Shown here: positions 6,941 through 15,074 of the stretch, in pieces
Layout of the letters: each line of letters opens with the position of its first letter
Numbering within the stretch: position 1 is the stretch's first letter
The notes under the pieces: generated by a model
The model's input: the letters and a program-made list of their open reading frames with translations, nothing else
Told to the model about the DNA's origin: nothing
The model's database searches: none
Program-made: the position numbers and the translations under genes
DNA from: an uncultured Ruminococcus sp.
GTDB taxonomy: Bacteria; Bacillota; Clostridia; Oscillospirales; Ruminococcaceae
NCBI GenBank assembly: GCA_937894495.1
Contig: CALCRR010000171.1
Location: forward strand, 1-27,400
DNA: 27,400 bases
Reading direction: 5' to 3'

Positions 6941-6981
6941 AAAACGCCTCTTTTCCACCAAGTGCGGAAAAGAGGCGTTTT
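6941..6981 (-). terminator. Strong terminator of the SGNH hydrolase gene
   Basis: AAAACGCCTCTTTTCC (6941-6956) and GGAAAAGAGGCGTTTT (6966-6981) form a perfect 16-bp stem with a 9-nt loop. On the minus strand it ends in GTTTTTAAT. It starts 17 bp after the SGNH stop codon. Confidence 0.88.
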
Positions 6982-6997
6982 ATATCATTATAATATA

Positions 6998-8413
6998 TCA
7001 ACTTACCAGCCAGCTTAGGATTTTGAATGACTGTGCGTCGCCGTCTATTACCTCTACGGTGACGGTGTGGGTGGCTGTTTCGTCGGAGGTGAAAATGGGC
7101 TCGGATTTTGCCCAGTCGCCCCAGCCGTCGGGGAAGCTGCCGTCTATAAGCACCGCATCGCCGCCGTCTACCTTGACCGCAAGGGTGCCGTTGCTGCCGT
7201 CGGGCTTTTTCTCAAAAAGAATGCCTATGTTTCTGGCGGTTATCTCAAAGGTGGCAGAGCCGCCTGTGGTTGTGCCCCAGCCGTCTGTGAAAAAGCTCTG
7301 GAAGCTTGCGCTCTCGGTGAAGCTGCCCTCGTCTGTGACCTTGACAGTTTCTGGGGTGTTTCTGGTGCCAAGGGTGGCATTTGCGAAAATATCGCCTGTT
7401 ACCGACTCGGTAGAGGGGTCAAAGGGGGTGGGGGTCTTTTCCTCGCTCTCGATATCTGCCAGCAGCTGCGCAAAAAGGCTGGTCACGCACTGTGCCATTA
7501 TCGTGTGACCGCTGTCGTTGGGGTGAACGTTGTCGGGGGAGATATCTGCCCAGGTGAAGTTGCCTGCCTGTATCTCGGGCTGGACTGCGTTGTGATAGGA
7601 TATCACAGGCACGCCGTAAGCCTGCGCCGACTTGAAATGGGCGTTCTGCGGCGATGAGCCCCCCTCGCAGCTGGGCTCTAAAACTATCACCGCAGGGTCG
7701 TTGGGCTGGGAAAGGCACATTCTCAGCAGGCTGTCCATTGTGTCCTCATAAAGAGGGCTGTCGCCGTCGTTTATAAACTCTATGACGATTATGTCAGCCT
7801 CTTCGGGCAGGCAGTCTCTCGACGCACGGTGTACTCCCGTGTAGGAGTCTGTAGCGCCTATGCCTGCGTTTACCGACTCGATGTAAAAGCTGATGTTCTC
7901 CTCCCACCAGGTGTGTACCTGACTGACGTAGGTGTTCCTCGACGAGCTCGCCCCAGAGCCTGCGGTGATGGAGTCGCCCAGATAGCAGATCTTTGTCATC
8001 TCCTTGGGATTATTCACGGCGTGGTCGATCTTCTGCGCCAGCCGTGAGGTGTCGCCCCTGTTTAAAATAGCTCTGCCCAGCATATTTTCATCAGCGCCGT
8101 TTTTTACATCGTATGCCCCCTCATGGGCAGGGTACTGCGCCAGCAGCTGGGCTGATATCTCATCGGCAGTGGGCGGCGTTTCCTCGGGCTCTTCTTCGGG
8201 AGCCTCGCTGTCCTCACCATCGGTGGGCTGAGCGTCAGGCTCCCCGCTGCCGCTGTCCTCCCCGGTGGTGCTTTCTTCATCAGCATTGATCTCAGCAGAA
8301 GCCGCCTTGACCTCTGCCTTTGAAGAGCTGCTGCTGTCATCACTGCCGCCGCAGGAGCCGAGCATAGCCGCCCCCATGCATACAGCTATCGTCATTGCCA
8401 GTATTCTTTTCAT
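6998..8413 (-). CDS. Lipoprotein SGNH/GDSL-type esterase with C-terminal beta-sandwich
   Basis: A 471-residue surface lipoprotein. The signal ends in a lipobox, LGSC, with lipidated Cys21. Residues about 22-85 are a Ser/Glu/Asp/Pro-rich linker that extends the enzyme from the membrane. The SGNH domain spans about 90-325: nucleophile S148 in CYLGDSITAG, Gly near 185-190, N215 in EFINDGDS, and the catalytic D294-N-V-H297 in DNVHPNDSGH. The C-terminal 110 residues look like a beta-sandwich (NIGILFEKKPDG, then GTLAVKVDGGDAV) of carbohydrate-binding appearance. Likely role: removing acetyl or similar esters from plant polysaccharide or oligosaccharide at the cell surface; the exact substrate is unknown. 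ATG 8413 is chosen because the lipoprotein signal begins there and AGGAAAGGA lies upstream. Confidence 0.88.
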   Translation of the reverse strand: MKRILAMTIAVCMGAAMLGSCGGSDDSSSSSKAEVKAASAEINADEESTTGEDSGSGEPDAQPTDGEDSEAPEEEPEETPPTADEISAQLLAQYPAHEGAYDVKNGADENMLGRAILNRGDTSRLAQKIDHAVNNPKEMTKICYLGDSITAGSGASSSRNTYVSQVHTWWEENISFYIESVNAGIGATDSYTGVHRASRDCLPEEADIIVIEFINDGDSPLYEDTMDSLLRMCLSQPNDPAVIVLEPSCEGGSSPQNAHFKSAQAYGVPVISYHNAVQPEIQAGNFTWADISPDNVHPNDSGHTIMAQCVTSLFAQLLADIESEEKTPTPFDPSTESVTGDIFANATLGTRNTPETVKVTDEGSFTESASFQSFFTDGWGTTTGGSATFEITARNIGILFEKKPDGSNGTLAVKVDGGDAVLIDGSFPDGWGDWAKSEPIFTSDETATHTVTVEVIDGDAQSFKILSWLVS

Positions 8414-8451
8414 TTCTTCATTTCCTTTCCTGAATTGCAGTATCGGCATAT

Positions 8452-8480
8452 ATTATACCACATTCCCACATTTATTTCAA
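8452..8480 (-). promoter_or_regulatory. Promoter of the SGNH gene (left arm of the palindrome)
   Basis: On the minus strand TTGAAA (8480-8475), 17 bp, then TATAAT (8457-8452) preceded by TGG. It is the mirror image of the K+ channel promoter. Confidence 0.85.
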
Positions 8481-8879
8481 GAGCTGAATGCCACAAAAAC
8501 TATTCCGAGTTCTGCCTGACGTCTGTGCCTTTACAGCACATCGGGAGACAGTATGGTCATGTGCGTTATCTATTGGGGGAGACCCTTTTGAAAAAGGGTC
8601 ATCCCCCAAGCCCCCTCCCTAAAACTTCTGTTTCTTTTTGGCGAGGGGGCTTTTGCTCGTTTATCCGACTTATTATACGCCCGAATTTTACCGTGCAGAC
8701 CGCACTCATGCCCCCTCGCCAAAAAGAAATAAAAGTCTTTGGAAAGGGGTCTGGGGAATAACCTTTCTTCAGAAAGGTTTTCCCCAGTAAACAGCGCACA
8801 CAGTCATACCGCCCCCCGATATGCTGTAAAAGCATAAATGCCGGGCAGAACTCGGAATGGTTTTTATGACGCTCAACTC

Positions 8880-8908
8880 TTGAAATAAATGCGGAGATGT
8901 GGTATACT
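8880..8908 (+). promoter_or_regulatory. Promoter of the K+ channel gene (right arm of the palindrome)
   Basis: TTGAAA (8880-8885), 17 bp, then TATACT (8903-8908) preceded by TGG. The start would be near 8915, about 30 nt before the start codon. Confidence 0.85.
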
Positions 8909-8944
8909 AAATGCAGAGCAGTGTTATGCCGAGAGGGGCTTATG

Positions 8945-9904
8945 ATGGACAGGAATGTAAAAAAACGTGTTTTTCAGATAATACAGATAGGCAGGAAGGA
9001 CGATCTGCCAAGCAGGGTATTTGACATATTCATATCGGTAGTAATAATAGCTAACATAGTGACCATGTTTATGGAGACTTTTGATGAGCTTGGGGCGCTT
9101 ATGCCGATGTTTCACATAGTTGAGGGGTTCACGCTGGCGGTGTTCTGCGTGGAGTATGTGCTGCGCATATGGACGGCTGATCTGCTTTATCCCAAGCTTA
9201 CGAAGAAAGTGTCACGGCTGCGGTTTCTGGTATCATTTGACGGTATCGTGGACCTTATGACGATACTGCCGTTTTTCTATCTTTCGGGGTTTATCGTATT
9301 CAGAATGCTGAGGGTGGTGAGGATATTCCACCTGTTTAGGATAAACGCGCAGTACGACTCATTCCACGTTATTGTGACTGTACTGAAAGAAAAGCGCAAC
9401 CAGATAGCGTCATCGCTGTTTATAATAATAGTGCTTATGCTGGCGTCATCGCTGGGGATATACAGTGCCGAGCACAAGGCACAGCCCGAGGTGTTCAAAA
9501 ATGCATTTTCGGGCATATGGTGGAGCGTATCTACGCTGCTGACGGTGGGCTACGGCGATATCTACCCCGTAACGGTGGTGGGCAGGATAATGGCAATTTT
9601 CATCGCCTTTCTGGGGGTGGGGGTCGTGGCTATCCCCACAGGTATCATAAGCGCAGGCTTTGTGGAGCAGTACCAGAAGAAGCAGCGCTCCCACTCGAGG
9701 TTCAACGACATAACCCATGTGGGCGAGATACTGGTGGACTCACAGAGCGAGCTGCTGGGGCTGACGGTGAGTGAGACAGAGACTATCTACGGCATGAGGG
9801 TGCTGGTGATAGTGAGAAACGAGCTGGCGGTGATCGCCTCGGCGAATGTTAAGCTGAAAAAGAATGATATACTGGTGGTAAACAGCGATAAGCTTAAAAA
9901 GTGA
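8945..9904 (+). CDS. Voltage-gated-type potassium channel with cytoplasmic TrkA-C-like domain
   Basis: A 319-residue six-segment membrane channel subunit. S1 is about 24-46, S2 52-76, S3 96-115, and S4 about 117-133 carries spaced arginines (R120, R123, R126, R132) as in voltage sensors. S5 is about 155-176. The pore loop has the potassium selectivity filter TVGYGD at 200-205, and S6 is about 213-236. Residues about 262-315 resemble the RCK/TrkA C-terminal ligand domain (LLGLTVSE, then GMRVLVIVRN and KKNDILVV). It probably forms a homotetramer. ATG 8945 is preferred over 8942 for its distance from GAGAGGGG. It is divergently transcribed from the esterase through the palindromic promoter region, and no partner gene follows. 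Confidence 0.93.
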   Translation: MDRNVKKRVFQIIQIGRKDDLPSRVFDIFISVVIIANIVTMFMETFDELGALMPMFHIVEGFTLAVFCVEYVLRIWTADLLYPKLTKKVSRLRFLVSFDGIVDLMTILPFFYLSGFIVFRMLRVVRIFHLFRINAQYDSFHVIVTVLKEKRNQIASSLFIIIVLMLASSLGIYSAEHKAQPEVFKNAFSGIWWSVSTLLTVGYGDIYPVTVVGRIMAIFIAFLGVGVVAIPTGIISAGFVEQYQKKQRSHSRFNDITHVGEILVDSQSELLGLTVSETETIYGMRVLVIVRNELAVIASANVKLKKNDILVVNSDKLKK

Positions 9905-9923
9905 TCATAAGCTTATGGTCACT
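9900..9923. repeat. Near-perfect 24-bp palindrome over the K+ channel stop codon
   Basis: AGTGATCATAAG and CTTATGGTCACT are inverted repeats with one mismatched pair. The first arm contains the channel gene's TGA. There is no T-run, so it is not a standard terminator. Confidence 0.6.
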
Positions 9924-9926
9924 AGT

Positions 9927-9973
9927 CTAATTCATAATGCATACTGCATAATTCACGTTTATTAGTTTGTGCA
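9927..9973 (+). repeat. Dispersed repeat module D, second copy
   Basis: It begins CTAATTCATAATGCATACTG and ends CACGTTTATTAGTTTGTG, parallel to 6599-6645. Confidence 0.7.
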
Positions 9974-9990
9974 CAGAGCAGGTTTATATC

Positions 9991-10016
9991 GGGCGGTCAT
10001 TGACCGCCCTTTTTTT
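9991..10016 (+). terminator. Intrinsic terminator of the K+ channel gene (dispersed hairpin)
   Basis: GGGCGGTCA and TGACCGCCC form a perfect 9-bp stem with a one-base centre, followed by TTTTTTT. It is part of the same repeat module as 3226-3252, which suggests the genome spreads a module that carries a working terminator. Confidence 0.85.
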
Positions 10017-10251
10017 AGACCGCAGCTTGTCTGAAAAACGCAAAGCTTTGACGAACTGCCAAAAGTTTGATAGCTGATCTCTAGCCTGCTAGTCGCTAGT
10101 GGCTAGAAAAGCATTTTACAATATTTTGTGATAAAATCCACTAATACACCATTTTCTAAGGTTAGTCCTGTTTCATTAACATATCAAAGTCTGATATCCA
10201 ATTTCTAGCCACTAGTTCTCTAATTATCTAGCGACTAGCAGCGCAAAAGCG
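10017..10251. repeat. CTAG-rich dispersed repeats (module C)
   Basis: AGACCGCAGCTTGTCTGAAA (10017 on) and CTGCTAGTCGCTAGTGGCTA (10087 on) correspond to the minus strand of 3128-3233. A second CTAG stretch is at 10203-10240 (CTAGCCACTAGTTCTCTAAT, then TCTAGCGACTAGCAG). The stretch between 10107 and 10200 shows nothing recognisable. Confidence 0.7.
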
Positions 10252-10371
10252 CCCCCAGCCACTAGAGGCAAGATGTCAGAGGCAAGAGGCAAGAATTTTT
10301 CTACCCCCACAAAGTTTGAAAAGAGGACTCTTGCCTCTTGCTTCTTGCTTCTTGCTTCTAGAGGCTGGGGG
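10252..10371. repeat. Inverted repeat of AGGCAAG runs (module B)
   Basis: CCCCCAGCC (10252-10260) plus ACTAGAGGCAAGATGTCAGA on the left matches the complement of CTTGCTTCTAGAGGCTGGGG on the right (to 10371). Heptamer AGGCAAG occurs three times on the left; its complement form CTTGCCT or CTTGCTT occurs four times on the right. Confidence 0.75.
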
Positions 10372-10421
10372 AATTAGTAAAACTGCTGTATTTGGCAGGT
10401 GAAATTTGTTTCTGTAGGCTA

Positions 10422-10450
10422 TTGTAATTTTCTGTGAAATGTGATATACT
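10422..10450 (+). promoter_or_regulatory. Promoter of the GGDEF-EAL gene
   Basis: TTGTAA (10422-10427), 17 bp, then TATACT (10445-10450). It would give a leader of about 130 nt. The leader has small hairpins (for example TGAAAG with CTTTCA at about 10549-10570), but no c-di-GMP riboswitch was recognised in it. Confidence 0.65.
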
Positions 10451-10588
10451 TAAAATGATAACCTGTAATTTTTGGATTTTTTGTATATATTACACAATTT
10501 TTGGGGAGAAATTTGCTGTAACTAACAAAGGGAAATGAAGATAGGCAGTGAAAGACTATCGGTGCTTTCATTTTAGGAGGGAATTTTT

Positions 10589-13500
10589 TTGAGTAAACGC
10601 AGACCTATGGTGGGCATTGTGGTCAATGAGCCTGATTTCAGGTTCTATAATGACGCTGTCAGCTATATAAGAAAAGAGCTTTATGCTGCGGATATGGACG
10701 CTGCGGTGTTCGCATCGCTGCTTGCACCTACCGACCAGCAGGAGCTGGAGAACTCGGTGTTCTCGCTGATAAACGGCGAGACTATCGACGGACTGATAGT
10801 TTTTGCCCACACGCTGGAGGGCAAAAATGTCATCGGCAGGATAGATGAGATAGTTAAGGACACGGGTATGCCTGCGGTGTATATCGACGAACCCAGCGAA
10901 TACTGCGACAGCGTTTATTTTGATAATGATGAGTGTACCATGCTGCTTGCTGAGCACCTGGTGAAGCACCACGGCGTTAAAACGGCGGCTTTCGGGGCAG
11001 GTCCCGAGGGCTCATGCTTCCATGACAGGGTGAGAGACAGCTTTTTAAAGTCATTCAAAGCCCTGGGGGTGGAGATACCCGAGAGCAGGATATATCACGG
11101 GCTGGACTGGAAGGACGATTACAGCAAAATGGCAGATGCCATCATCGCTGACGGGCTGCCCGATGCGGTGGTGGGCTGCAGCGATTTCACTGCGGTCTCA
11201 CTGATAGGTGAGTTTGCGAAAAAGGGTATAAGAGTGCCCGATGATGTGATAGTTGCAGGCTACAGCAGGGGGGAACCCTTTGAGGGGGATCAGTTAAACA
11301 TGACCTCTGTTGAGCGAAGCGCCGAGAGCGTTGCGGTGAATGCTGCAAGGCTTATCATCTCAAAAATAAAGGGTACAGAGTATGTGCCTGTGAACAGACC
11401 CTCGGGCAGGCTGCTGGAGGGTATGTCCTGCGGCTGTGCCGATATCGAGCTGGAGGCGCTTTCAAGGTCGGCGGTGGACAATATGCTGCAGTCCAGAAGA
11501 GACGGCTTTGAATCATACTATAATTATATGCAGGAGGATCTTATCGGGGCTGAGTTCTATGAGGACTTTCTGTGGAAGGTTGACTGGTATACCAACTGGC
11601 TGGAGGGCATAAGCGGCTTTAAATTCTGCGTCAACGAAGGGGTGCTGCATACCTCGGGGGAGTTTGAGAGCTATACCGACAATATGTATCTCCACCTTGA
11701 AAAGAAAAATGGCAAGGGCAGTGTTGATACGGACAGGTGCTTTGAGCGCCGCAGGCTTCTGCCCGACATGGCTGAGGAAAGGGAAAAGCCCTGCACCTTT
11801 GTTTTCTCATGCCTGCATTTCTGCGGCACAAACTTCGGCTATGCGGTGATAATTTATGATGACGCCGAGAGCTTTATAGACCAGAGCTATGTCAAGTGGC
11901 TGAGGTATATAACAGGCGCTATGGAAAAGCAGAGAAGAAATATACTATATAATGACGCCGTTGCGGATACCATGATAAGAGACTCGCTGACAGGTCTGCT
12001 GAATATGAAGGGCTTCAAGCGATTTATCAGCGACCGTGTGGGCAGGTTCGACAGACCCGATAAGCTTTTGAGGATAATCTCGGTGGATATCGAGAACCTG
12101 AGGGGTATAAACGACGGCTACGGCTACAGCGAGGGTGACAGGGTGCTGCAAAGGCTGGCTGTCATACTCAACAACAGCGCAGGCGATGACGATATATGCG
12201 TAAGGGTCAGCGGCGACGAGTTCTTTATAGCAGGCATACTTGACGCGGATCTCCCCGTTGACGAGGTGCCCAGCAGCCTTGAAAAGAATATAAACGCCTT
12301 TAACTCGGGGGGAGATACCGAGTACGGTATACATATATATACGTCAAGGGTCACAGCGCCCCTTACCTCACCCGAGGTGCTGGATACGCTGCCCTATGAG
12401 GCTAACTATCAGCGTACTCTCACAAAGGATAACCATAATAAGAGCAGAAGATCGGTGGCAAGCACCGCTGCGGCTGAAAGCTTTGACCCCGAGGAGAGAA
12501 AGTATGTGGCGAAGCTTCTCAACGATAACCTTTTTGTTTATCATTTCCAGCCTATCGTAAGCGCCAAAACGGGCGAGATATACGCCTATGAAGCCCTTAT
12601 GAGGAGCGCAGGGGAGATAAAGCTCTCGCCCATCGCCATACTCAACCACGCAGGGGCTATGGGCAGGCTTGACGATATCGAGCGGCACACCATGAAAAAC
12701 CTGTTTGAGTATTATTACTCCAACAGCGAGAAGTTTTGCGGCAGAAAGCTTTTTATAAACAGCATACCCTCATGCACGATCCCCGAAAAGGAGTTTGAGG
12801 AGCTGTGTACCAAGTATATGAGCATAATGGACAGGCTGGTAATAGAGTTCACCGAGCAGACGGAAGCCAGCCCCGAGCAGCTGGAGCTGGTGCTCAACCG
12901 CAGGCATAAAATGGGCTTTCAGATAGCTATCGACGATTACGGCACGGGATATTCAAACATAAGCAACCTGCTTACCTTTATGCCCAACTGCGTTAAGATA
13001 GACCGCAGCCTTATCATGAATATACATGAGGACAAGCGCAAGCAGCATTTTACCAAGAACATCATCGACTATGCCCATGACAACAACTTCAGGGTGCTGG
13101 CAGAGGGCGTGGAGGAGCCGGAGGAGCTTAAAACGGTAATAGCTATGGGTGTGGACCTGATACAGGGCTACCTCACCGCCAGACCCTCACCCGAGGTGAT
13201 AAAAAGCATTGACTGGGATATTGCCGAGAAGATAAGGGAGTATAACCGCCAGAATGAGAACAGGCAGGTAAGAAAGACCTATTTCACGGGGGCGGAGCAG
13301 GAGATATCCCTTATGTCGCTGGATTTTGACAATTACACGGATATTTTTGTGGGTACAGAGAGCTTTACTCTTAAAGGCACAAGGGACCATGTGAGCAATA
13401 TATCAATAACCATAAAGGACGGTATCAGCTGCAGGCTGAACCTATGCGATGTGGCTATGGCAGGGGAGCTTAGTGACGCCTGCATAACTCTGGGCAAGGG

Positions 13501-14305
13501 CAGCAGGCTCACCCTGGGCATTGAGGGCGAGGTCAGCCTGGCAGGTGCGGTGAGCGTGCCTGAGACTGCGTCGCTGGATATCGTGGGGGACGGCACATTC
13601 AGCATAATGTCCTCCTCCAACCAGACCTACGGCATAGGCGCCGATGCGGATAATTCCTACGGAAATATCGGCATATACCTTAAAAACAGAATGCTTATAC
13701 AGCTCAACAGTGAAAAGTGCATAGGCATAGGCGGCGGCTTCAACAAGATGGGCTCAAAGATAAATATCGAATGCAGGGAGCTGGACATAGAGCTGAGCGG
13801 CAAAAAGGTGCTGTGCATAGGCAGCTCAAAATCGGACGCATGGGTGACGATGAAAAACACCAGGCTTTCCATGACCGAGCGCTGTGCAAGAGGCATAGGC
13901 ATAGGCAGCTTTGACAAGTGCATGGACGTGAACGCCGAGGGCTGCGATATAAATGTGGACTTCTCGGGCGACGAGCTGGGCGGTATCAGCGTGAACACCG
14001 ACAAGGGCAGCAGTGTAAATCTGGTAAAGACAGATGTGAAAATGCTGTTCAAGGGCAAGAGCCTGACGGGCATAGGCACCACAGGTGACGATGTGACGGT
14101 GATACTGGTGGAAAGCTTTGTAGACATACGCTGTGAGGGCGCAAATGCCGTGGGCATAGGCGGCGGCACCGAGAAAAGCAAGGTAGGCTTTTACGGCTGC
14201 AGCGGCAGAGTAGTGGTGGTATCGAGCTGCGGCAGGGCTGTTGAAGCAGCCGAGGGCGGGCTGGTTATAAAGGACAGCACAGTAGAACTAAGAAACAATG
14301 ACTAG
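10589..14305 (+). CDS. LacI-like sensor + GGDEF + EAL + repetitive C-terminal domain (c-di-GMP turnover protein)
   Basis: A 1238-residue soluble protein with no signal peptide or membrane segment. Residues about 5-285 form a periplasmic-binding-like sensor of the LacI/GalR kind (PDDVIVAGYSRGEPF) without a DNA-binding head, ending in the SCGC motif common in such sensors. Residues about 290-450 are a linker domain. GGDEF: about 460-605, signature SGDEF at 541-545, no upstream RxxD inhibition site. EAL: about 640-875, with E668 (YEALMR), N724, E753 (IEFTEQ), the D782-D783 pair (DDYGTGYS), K803 and E840 (AEGVEE); all metal and catalytic positions look intact, so c-di-GMP hydrolysis is likely. 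Residues about 900-1238 hold recurring GIGIG/GIGGG turns about 20-35 residues apart, suggesting an intracellular parallel beta-helix. TTG 10589 lies 8 bases after AGGAGG. Confidence 0.9.
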   Translation: MSKRRPMVGIVVNEPDFRFYNDAVSYIRKELYAADMDAAVFASLLAPTDQQELENSVFSLINGETIDGLIVFAHTLEGKNVIGRIDEIVKDTGMPAVYIDEPSEYCDSVYFDNDECTMLLAEHLVKHHGVKTAAFGAGPEGSCFHDRVRDSFLKSFKALGVEIPESRIYHGLDWKDDYSKMADAIIADGLPDAVVGCSDFTAVSLIGEFAKKGIRVPDDVIVAGYSRGEPFEGDQLNMTSVERSAESVAVNAARLIISKIKGTEYVPVNRPSGRLLEGMSCGCADIELEALSRSAVDNMLQSRRDGFESYYNYMQEDLIGAEFYEDFLWKVDWYTNWLEGISGFKFCVNEGVLHTSGEFESYTDNMYLHLEKKNGKGSVDTDRCFERRRLLPDMAEEREKPCTFVFSCLHFCGTNFGYAVIIYDDAESFIDQSYVKWLRYITGAMEKQRRNILYNDAVADTMIRDSLTGLLNMKGFKRFISDRVGRFDRPDKLLRIISVDIENLRGINDGYGYSEGDRVLQRLAVILNNSAGDDDICVRVSGDEFFIAGILDADLPVDEVPSSLEKNINAFNSGGDTEYGIHIYTSRVTAPLTSPEVLDTLPYEANYQRTLTKDNHNKSRRSVASTAAAESFDPEERKYVAKLLNDNLFVYHFQPIVSAKTGEIYAYEALMRSAGEIKLSPIAILNHAGAMGRLDDIERHTMKNLFEYYYSNSEKFCGRKLFINSIPSCTIPEKEFEELCTKYMSIMDRLVIEFTEQTEASPEQLELVLNRRHKMGFQIAIDDYGTGYSNISNLLTFMPNCVKIDRSLIMNIHEDKRKQHFTKNIIDYAHDNNFRVLAEGVEEPEELKTVIAMGVDLIQGYLTARPSPEVIKSIDWDIAEKIREYNRQNENRQVRKTYFTGAEQEISLMSLDFDNYTDIFVGTESFTLKGTRDHVSNISITIKDGISCRLNLCDVAMAGELSDACITLGKGSRLTLGIEGEVSLAGAVSVPETASLDIVGDGTFSIMSSSNQTYGIGADADNSYGNIGIYLKNRMLIQLNSEKCIGIGGGFNKMGSKINIECRELDIELSGKKVLCIGSSKSDAWVTMKNTRLSMTERCARGIGIGSFDKCMDVNAEGCDINVDFSGDELGGISVNTDKGSSVNLVKTDVKMLFKGKSLTGIGTTGDDVTVILVESFVDIRCEGANAVGIGGGTEKSKVGFYGCSGRVVVVSSCGRAVEAAEGGLVIKDSTVELRNND

Positions 14306-14308
14306 TGC

Positions 14309-14560
14309 TCACCGCACGGGGTATTTCCCCCTCCTATCGCACTATTGTGTGGGCGGCAGGATATCGAGTCCTCCCCGGAGGGGAGGGGGTGCTTTTGTGG
14401 CGGCTAGTATTTTGTGACGCTGCGCGAACCTTGTCCTCGCCGGACGGGGTGTTTCCCCCTCCTATCGCACTTTTGTGTGGTGGGCAAGATATCGAGTTCT
14501 CCCCGGAGGGGAGGAGGTGCTTATGAGACCTCTATTATTTTGTGACGCTGCGCGAACCCT
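14309..14560 (+). repeat. Two tandem copies of GC-rich module A
   Basis: Two units of about 124 bp follow each other directly (about 14309-14434 and 14435-14560). Each runs from a CGGGGTRTTTCCCCCTCC start through GATATCGAGT and CTCCCCGGAGGGGAGG to TTTTGTGACGCTGCGCGAAC. They begin 4 bp after the stop of the GGDEF-EAL gene. Confidence 0.85.
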
Positions 14561-14680
14561 GTAAACGAGTTATTGTGCGGCTTACCGCATTTTTTTGTAA
14601 AACCGTTTTCTTACCTCTTACTTCTTACATCTTACTTCTAAAAGCCCCTAGCCCTCTGACGACTAGCAACTAGCTGGTTA
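14561..14680 (+). repeat. Tail of module A joined to modules B and C
   Basis: CTGTAAACGAGTTATTGTGC and TTGTAAAACCGTTTTCTTAC match the end of the 2899-3095 copy. Then come CTTACTTCTTACATCTTAC (module B-like) and a CTAG-rich stretch, CTGACGACTAGCAACTAGCT (module C). Confidence 0.7.
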
Positions 14681-14979
14681 TTTTGCACAAAGAAAAGCTC
14701 TGATACACAATATATGGACGAAATCGTTTGAAGAAACCACAACCTTCGGTAATATTGTGCAAGAAAGAGCAAAGCTTTTAGTGAAAACGCAAAAATATTA
14801 TCAAATATGAACAGAGTTGAAGCCTTTGGTAATATGAAAATACTAAAAGACTCTAAAAAATTATTACAAATAAATTACATATGCTAAAAACCTGTGGGCA
14901 ATTTGCACAAAAGTCATGTTGAAAGTTTAGTGAAAGCTCCATAAATTATTACATTGCCTAAAAAAATCGAAAAAACCCC
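14681..14979. other. AT-rich gap upstream of the LacI gene, no gene seen
   Basis: No convincing ORF or RNA was found. TTTAGTGAAA occurs at 14777-14786 and 14926-14935 with a third similar site (TTTTAAGTGAAAT) near 14987. GGTAATAT occurs at about 14757 and 14840. A LacI-like half site, AAATCGTTTGA, is at about 14729. It may be decayed or regulatory DNA. Confidence 0.5.
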
Positions 14980-15008
14980 TTGAAATTTTAAGTGAAATAT
15001 TGTATATT
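14980..15008 (+). promoter_or_regulatory. Promoter of the LacI-ABC locus
   Basis: TTGAAA (14980-14985), 17 bp, then TATATT (15003-15008). The start would be near 15015, just before the first AAACGTTT operator. Confidence 0.7.
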
Positions 15009-15018
15009 TTTATTTGAC

Positions 15019-15030
15019 GGAAACGTTTGA
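15019..15030. promoter_or_regulatory. LacI-type operator 1
   Basis: GGAAACGTTTGA has the CG-centred AAACGTTT palindrome at 15021-15028, typical of LacI/GalR operators. It covers the predicted start of transcription, a position that would block RNA polymerase. A CcpA cre site is an alternative reading. Confidence 0.6.
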
Positions 15031-15074
15031 AATCCATGAAATCGGTGTGAACTTTTGAGGCGGAAGGAATTACC

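Larger units (their letters stand above)
8450..8910. repeat. Long imperfect palindrome carrying two divergent promoters
   Basis: The sequence is its own reverse complement around position 8680. The -10 boxes (8452-8457 and 8903-8908), the -35 boxes (8475-8480 and 8880-8885), ATTCCGAGTTCTGCC (8502-8516) with its complement (8844-8858), and GGCGAGGGGG (8640-8649) with CCCCCTCGCC (8711-8720) all sum to the same centre, so the arms of about 200 bp have kept register. The central 61 bp are unpaired. Each arm also holds its own hairpin: GGGGGAGACCC pairing with GGGTCATCCCCC on the left (about 8574-8607) and GGGGAATAACC pairing with GGTTTTCCCC on the right (about 8754-8787). No gene is supported inside. 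Confidence 0.9.

Noticed and set aside
8435..8835. Two small ORFs with similar proteins, one on each strand, in the palindrome
   Set aside because: They are alike only because the DNA is palindromic; no ribosome sites, and they overlap promoters and hairpins.
10451..10588. c-di-GMP riboswitch in the leader of the GGDEF-EAL gene
   Set aside because: The conserved GEMM core was not found; only small hairpins are seen.
13657..14181. Minus-strand ORF of 174 codons inside the GGDEF-EAL gene
   Set aside because: A mirror of the repetitive C-terminal region, with Pro/Ser/Phe-rich low complexity and no start signal.
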